Assembly (NCBI RefSeq): GCF_013304825.1
Contig: NZ_JAAWUO010000003.1
Coordinates: 1 to 64,000 of the forward strand
Direction of reading: 5' to 3'
Length of the DNA stretch: 64,000 nt
Source: Blautia schinkii
Lineage (GTDB): Bacteria > Bacillota > Clostridia > Lachnospirales > Lachnospiraceae
Positions 60,229 through 64,000 of this stretch are shown in pieces. Every line of letters starts with the position of its first letter. The first letter of the stretch is position 1. Made by a program: the position numbers and the translations under genes. A model generated the notes under the pieces. The model was not told where the DNA came from. It saw only the letters and a list, made by a program, of their open reading frames with translations, and did not search any database.

Positions 60229-62103
60229 ATGAATCTGAATTCCAAAAAACCAGAGAAGCGGCCTTTGTATGTATATTACATCATTGCGGTCGTGATCATT
60301 ATTCTGCTCAATGTTTTTGCTCTTCCTGCCATTTCAGAGAGAAGTGTGAAGGAAACGGATTACACTACCTTTCTGAAAGCTGTAGACAGAGGAAAAGTAT
60401 ATGAAGCAACCATTAATTCCGATTACATTTACTATACTATGAAGGTAGATGGAAATGATGTTTACTGTAAGACGGTATCCGTAGATGATAAGGATCTTGT
60501 TTCACATCTTTATGATGCTGGTGTAAGCATTGAGGGAACAGCACCGCAGAGACAATCACTGCTTTTGTCACTGATCGCAGGTTATATTCTCCCGATTGCT
60601 GTTTTTATTCTTCTTGGACGTTGGCTCAGCAAGAAGATGATGAGTTCCATGGGTAACGGTGGTCCGGGAGGCATGATGTCTTTTGGAAAGAGCAATGCCA
60701 AAGTCTATGTGAAGTCCTCCACAGGAATTAAATTTTCCGATGTGGCAGGAGAAGACGAGGCTAAGGAGCTTCTTTCAGAGATAGTAGATTTCCTGCACAA
60801 TCCACAGAAATACAGAGAGATCGGTGCATCCATGCCAAAAGGAGCACTTCTTGTAGGCCCTCCGGGAACTGGTAAAACACTTCTTGCCAAGGCTGTTGCC
60901 GGTGAGGCGGAGGTTCCGTTTTTCTCCATCTCAGGTTCTGAGTTTGTGGAGATGTTTGTTGGTATGGGTGCTGCCAAGGTCCGTGACCTCTTTAAACAGG
61001 CTAATGAGAAAGCTCCCTGCATTGTGTTTATCGATGAGATCGACACGATTGGTAAGAAACGTGACGGCGCGGGAATGGGCGGTGGAAATGATGAGCGTGA
61101 GCAGACACTGAACCAGCTGCTTACAGAGATGGATGGTTTTGACGGTTCCAAGGGTGTTGTGATCCTGGCTGCTACTAACAGACCGGATTCCCTTGATCCT
61201 GCACTTCTCCGTCCGGGACGTTTTGACAGAAGAATCCCGGTTGAACTTCCGGATCTTCAGGGTCGTGAGGAGATCCTGAAGGTTCATGCCAAGAAGATCA
61301 AGATAGCAGACAGTGTCCGTTTTGATGAGATCGCCAAGGCAGCAGTTGGTGCTTCTGGTGCCGAGCTTGCCAATATTGTCAATGAGGCCGCACTTCGTGC
61401 AGTTCGTGACGGACGTAAATTTGCCACACAGGCAGATTTTGAAGAAAGTATTGAGGTTGTTATCGCAGGATATCAGAAGAAGAACCGTGTACTTTCCAAT
61501 AAGGAGAAACTGATCGTATCTTATCATGAGGTTGGTCATGCCCTGGTTGCTGCCAAGCAGACGGATTCTGCGCCTGTCCATAAGATCACTATTATTCCTC
61601 GTACTTCCGGTGCACTTGGATATACCATGCAGGTGGATGAGCAGGAGCACTTCCTGATGACCAAGGAAGAACTGGAGAATAAGATCGCTACGTTTACCGG
61701 CGGACGTGCTGCAGAGGAGCTGATCTTCCATTCTATTACAACAGGAGCATCCAATGATATTGAGCAGGCAACCAAGCTTGCAAGAGCGATGATCAGCCGT
61801 TATGGTATGAGTGATGAGTTTGATATGGTTGCTATGGAGAATGTAAGCAATCAGTATCTGGGCGGTGATGCAAGCCTGACCTGTTCTTTTGAGACACAGA
61901 CACTTCTGGATAAAAAGGTTGTGGATGTTGTTCGGAAGCAGCATGAGAAGGCTACGAAGATCCTTACGGATAATATTGGTAAACTTCATGAGATCGCCAA
62001 GTATCTTTATGAGCATGAGACGATCACAGGAGAGGAGTTTATGAAGATCCTTGAGGATAAATCGGTGGAGATCGAAGCTCTGCAGGAAAATATGGAAGCA
62101 TAA
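60229..62103 (+). CDS. ftsH: ATP-dependent zinc metalloprotease FtsH
   Basis: Membrane-anchored AAA+ protease for quality control of membrane and regulatory proteins. Two N-terminal membrane segments (~16-34 and ~109-126) flank an extracytoplasmic domain. The AAA module has Walker A GPPGTGKT (~211-218), the pore motif [13 protein letters not shown], Walker [10 protein letters not shown] and the [24 protein letters not shown]. The protease domain has the zinc site HEVGHAL (~430) and a later Asp ligand in [12 protein letters not shown]. 624 residues is normal. GGAGGAGACTAC is the ribosome site. Confidence 0.97.
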   Translation: MNLNSKKPEKRPLYVYYIIAVVIIILLNVFALPAISERSVKETDYTTFLKAVDRGKVYEATINSDYIYYTMKVDGNDVYCKTVSVDDKDLVSHLYDAGVSIEGTAPQRQSLLLSLIAGYILPIAVFILLGRWLSKKMMSSMGNGGPGGMMSFGKSNAKVYVKSSTGIKFSDVAGEDEAKELLSEIVDFLHNPQKYREIGASMPKGALLVGPPGTGKTLLAKAVAGEAEVPFFSISGSEFVEMFVGMGAAKVRDLFKQANEKAPCIVFIDEIDTIGKKRDGAGMGGGNDEREQTLNQLLTEMDGFDGSKGVVILAATNRPDSLDPALLRPGRFDRRIPVELPDLQGREEILKVHAKKIKIADSVRFDEIAKAAVGASGAELANIVNEAALRAVRDGRKFATQADFEESIEVVIAGYQKKNRVLSNKEKLIVSYHEVGHALVAAKQTDSAPVHKITIIPRTSGALGYTMQVDEQEHFLMTKEELENKIATFTGGRAAEELIFHSITTGASNDIEQATKLARAMISRYGMSDEFDMVAMENVSNQYLGGDASLTCSFETQTLLDKKVVDVVRKQHEKATKILTDNIGKLHEIAKYLYEHETITGEEFMKILEDKSVEIEALQENMEA

Positions 62104-62132
62104 TCATCAGTTACAGAAAAAAATACAGCAAT

Positions 62133-62194
62133 AAAAAAAGTTCGGAGCCGGATGGCAGAAAAGAAGTGCCATCCGTATACCGGACTTTTTTTAT
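62133..62194 (+). terminator. long bidirectional terminator between ftsH and degV
   Basis: AAAAAAGTTCGG..CCGGATGGCA (62133-62157) pairs with TGCCATCCG..CCGGACTTTTTTT (62167-62192). Confidence 0.85.
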
Positions 62195-62225
62195 TATAAT
62201 ACATAGCTGTCTGCAAATTTATAAT

Positions 62226-63095
62226 TTACCAGATTTCAGGATGTACCTTAGAGCAGGTGAGCGCCAGGGAACCAGGTCCGATGTGGCAGGAGACGCTTAA
62301 GGAAAGAGGGAAGATATTAATTTCACCGATATTCGGAAAATTAGCGAGAGTTTCTTTTCTGAATTCCTCGGCAGCGGCAAGGTTGTGAGAGTGGATGACA
62401 TCCAGATTGATCTTTTCACCGAAACGGTTGGAAATATCGTCTCTGATAGCTTTGGTCATGGTGCTTTTTGCCTGGATCATGGTGCGGGCTTTGGAAAAGG
62501 CATCCAGCTTTTCACCCTGGATCTGGAGTATTGGCTTCAGACGGAGCATGGTTCCGATTGCAGCGGCAGCAGGGGTGATACGACCGCCCTGCTTGAGAAA
62601 TTTCAGTGTTGCTACTGTGATGTAGATACTGGAATCAAAGCGGGTTTCTTCCAGCCAGTCACCGATCTCGGATGCTGAGAGGCCGTTTTTGGCCTGCTGG
62701 ATGGCTTCAATGGCAGAATAGCGTAATGTTCCGGAAATTCGCTGGTTATTTACAACGCGTACGCGGCCATCGTAATCTTCGGAAAGCATCCTTGCTGTCT
62801 GCATAGAGCTGGAAAGTCCGCTGGACATGGGGATATGTACGATCTCATCGTAATCTTTAAGGAGTTTATCCCAGAGATCTGTAACAGATTCCGGAGTCGG
62901 CTGTGAGGTAGAAACGCGGCATCCCGGATTCTGCTCCAGATGCTGGAAAAACTCTGCCTGATTCATATCAATATCTTCCAGATATTCTTTATCATCTATA
63001 AAAAATGGCATGGGGAGCATATGTACTCCAAGTTCACGGGCCTGGGCTGGTGACATACCGCAGTTGCTGTCTGTAACAATGGCAATGGATTTCAT
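62226..63095 (-). CDS. DegV family fatty-acid-binding protein
   Basis: A 289-residue DegV/FakB-like protein. FakB members present fatty acids to the kinase FakA; other DegV copies are uncharacterised. Seen are SIAIVTDSNCGMSPAQARELGVHMLPM, the loop RVSTSQPTPESV with the fatty-acid-head Thr/Ser, VHIPMSSGLSSSMQTA and LKFLKQGGRITPAAAAIG. The start at 63095 is set by AAGGAGGATTACAACT; a frame reaching further upstream crosses the promoter. No fakA is nearby. Confidence 0.92.
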   Translation of the reverse strand: MKSIAIVTDSNCGMSPAQARELGVHMLPMPFFIDDKEYLEDIDMNQAEFFQHLEQNPGCRVSTSQPTPESVTDLWDKLLKDYDEIVHIPMSSGLSSSMQTARMLSEDYDGRVRVVNNQRISGTLRYSAIEAIQQAKNGLSASEIGDWLEETRFDSSIYITVATLKFLKQGGRITPAAAAIGTMLRLKPILQIQGEKLDAFSKARTMIQAKSTMTKAIRDDISNRFGEKINLDVIHSHNLAAAEEFRKETLANFPNIGEINIFPLSLSVSCHIGPGSLALTCSKVHPEIW

Positions 63096-63170
63096 AGTTG
63101 TAATCCTCCTTGTTGGAATATTTTGTGATCCGTACAGATAACCCAGTGAGGATTCTGCACAGCTGTTTTC

Positions 63171-63199
63171 AGTATACCACAGGAAACCACCCTTGTCAT
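63171..63199 (-). promoter_or_regulatory. degV promoter
   Basis: Minus strand: ATGACA (63199-63194), 17-bp spacer, TATACT (63176-63171). The 63200-63295 stretch should also hold the plus-strand promoter for the zinc-finger gene, which is not clear. Confidence 0.65.
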
Positions 63200-63295
63200 T
63201 CACAGTTTAATTCGCTATAATGATAAACAATGTTACTGGTTACTGTTTATTTACAGCAGCCGAACAATTACGAAGCAGTAAAGAGAGGGAATCAT

Positions 63296-63649
63296 ATGGA
63301 TTGTCGTATTGCAGAAGAAATGGTCAGTAAATATATCAATCATACGCTGCCTTTAAATGATCTGGAGGATTTTCTGGAGCATATTGAGAACTGTTCCTCC
63401 TGCTACGATGAACTTGCCACATATTTCATTGTGCATAAAGCCATGCAGCAGCTGGATGAGCAGAAGGAAGATTCGGTTCTGGATTTCAGGAAACTTCTGG
63501 AGGAGGATATCCGGAAATCCAGGAAATATATTCGCAGGAAGAAATTTCACAGAGCTGTAGCAGCCGTTGCGGTCTGTGCTCTGATCGCTGTGCTTGTGGT
63601 CTTTCTCATTTTCGTGATCCTGGAAATTAAGGAGGGAATTAGATTTTGA
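63296..63649 (+). CDS. zf-HC2 anti-sigma-factor-like membrane protein
   Basis: A 117-residue protein. The N-terminal ~45 residues form a putative zinc-finger: DCRIAEEMVSKYINHTL then FLEHIENCSSCYDELA, giving the HxxxCxxC core of anti-sigma zinc fingers. A charged helix (~60-85) and one membrane segment (~88-112; AVAAVAVCALIAVLVV) follow, with almost nothing outside the membrane. No sigma-factor gene adjoins. ATG 63296 has GAGAGGG upstream; longer in-frame starts lack a site. Its last bases overlap the TTG start of polA. Confidence 0.8.
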   Translation: MDCRIAEEMVSKYINHTLPLNDLEDFLEHIENCSSCYDELATYFIVHKAMQQLDEQKEDSVLDFRKLLEEDIRKSRKYIRRKKFHRAVAAVAVCALIAVLVVFLIFVILEIKEGIRF

Positions 63650-64000
63650 GTGAAAAAATATTACTGATCGACGGACACAGCATTTTGAACCGTGCGTTCT
63701 ACGGGCTGCCGGATCTTACCAATGCCGAGGGACGTCATACAGGAGCCGTATATGGATTTCTGAACATTATGTTCAGGATTATGGAGGAGGAAAATCCGGA
63801 ATATCTGACAGTTGCTTTTGATCTGAGTGCACCTACGTTCCGCCACAAGAGATATGAAGCTTACAAGGGGACTCGTAAGCCTATGCCGGAAGAACTCAGG
63901 GAACAGGTTCCCCTGATCAGAGAAATGCTTACTGCGATGGGAATCAATATCATGTCGCTGGAAGGATATGAGGCAGATGATCTTCTTGGTACGGTTGCCA
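63646..64000 (+). CDS. polA: DNA polymerase I, N-terminal part (cut by window end)
   Basis: The first ~118 residues of the 5'-3' exonuclease (FEN) domain are present: ILLIDGHSILNRAFYGLPDLTN, HTGAVYGFLNIMF, YLTVAFDLSAPTFRHKRYEAYKGTRKPMPEEL and MGINIMSLEGYEADDLLGT, with the metal-binding acidic residues. The start is TTG 63646, 10 bases after AGGAGGG, overlapping the previous stop by 4 bases (TTGA). The frame continues past 64000. Confidence 0.95.
   Translation, partial: MSEKILLIDGHSILNRAFYGLPDLTNAEGRHTGAVYGFLNIMFRIMEEENPEYLTVAFDLSAPTFRHKRYEAYKGTRKPMPEELREQVPLIREMLTAMGINIMSLEGYEADDLLGTVA

Noticed and set aside
60931-62016. 361-codon minus-strand frame opposite ftsH
   Set aside because: Antisense shadow of the AAA and protease domains, without ribosome site or family match.
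1-64000. insertion sequences, prophage, CRISPR arrays or integrases
   Set aside because: No transposase, integrase, phage or Cas-like protein and no regularly spaced repeat was seen; the window looks like stable core chromosome.

Overview
The window looks like chromosome from a spore-lineage Firmicute of the Lachnospiraceae, most like the gut acetogen genus Blautia. The evidence is a carbonyl-branch Wood-Ljungdahl cluster, a trimeric HydABC-type [FeFe] hydrogenase, spoIVA, strong AGGAGG ribosome sites, TTGACA/TATAAT promoters and moderate GC. The genus is an inference from gene content; no database was searched.

Layout. 1-1135: 3' end of a 23S rRNA gene with no 5S behind it, then a TPP riboswitch and thiT. 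1368-12112: housekeeping genes (map, rplS, a signal-peptidase-like protein without its catalytic Ser and Lys, rbgA, rnhB, yraN with a probable CTG start, pgeF, prs, a PDZ/radical-SAM DUF512 gene, der, plsY, gpsA). 12300-14114: an aldo/keto reductase on the minus strand, then a His-rich protein and the nickel protein CooT. 14202-30526: the Wood-Ljungdahl block, metF-cooC-cooS-cooC2-acsB-acsD-acsC-acsE-acsV-DUF3786-fhs-fchA-folD. 30548-33228: two secreted proteins (glucosaminidase, BspA-like). 33282-39250: a monomeric [FeFe] hydrogenase on the minus strand, divergent from hydC-hydB-hydA. 39427-43537: spoIVA, a small membrane protein, a subtilisin and icd. 43639-51070: cbiK divergent from hemA-sirC-hemC-cobA/hemD-hemB-hemL, a route to uroporphyrinogen III, precorrin-2 and cobalt-sirohydrochlorin. 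51197-64000: lactonase, aroC, corA-rhomboid-like-pyk-lysA, MATE exporter, tRNA-Leu(CAA), ftsH, degV, an anti-sigma-like zinc-finger protein and the start of polA.

How it fits together. Fhs, FchA/FolD and MetF build methyl-THF from formate. AcsE passes the methyl group to the corrinoid protein AcsCD, and AcsV re-activates the cobalt. CooS makes CO and AcsB assembles acetyl-CoA. Two CooC ATPases, CooT and the His-rich protein plausibly supply nickel. The hydrogenases link H2 to ferredoxin and NAD(P). The tetrapyrrole operon with CbiK supplies corrinoid precursor. No formate dehydrogenase gene lies in the window.

The least expected signals are regulatory or degenerate: the catalytically dead signal peptidase homologue; a three-copy 9-nt element that could switch cooC translation; terminators dividing the acs cluster; a 31-bp dyad over the acsD promoter; a Rex-like site and 10-bp hairpin in the hyd leader; and a sporulation promoter nested inside the hyd terminator, whose 3' arm is also the spoIVA ribosome site.
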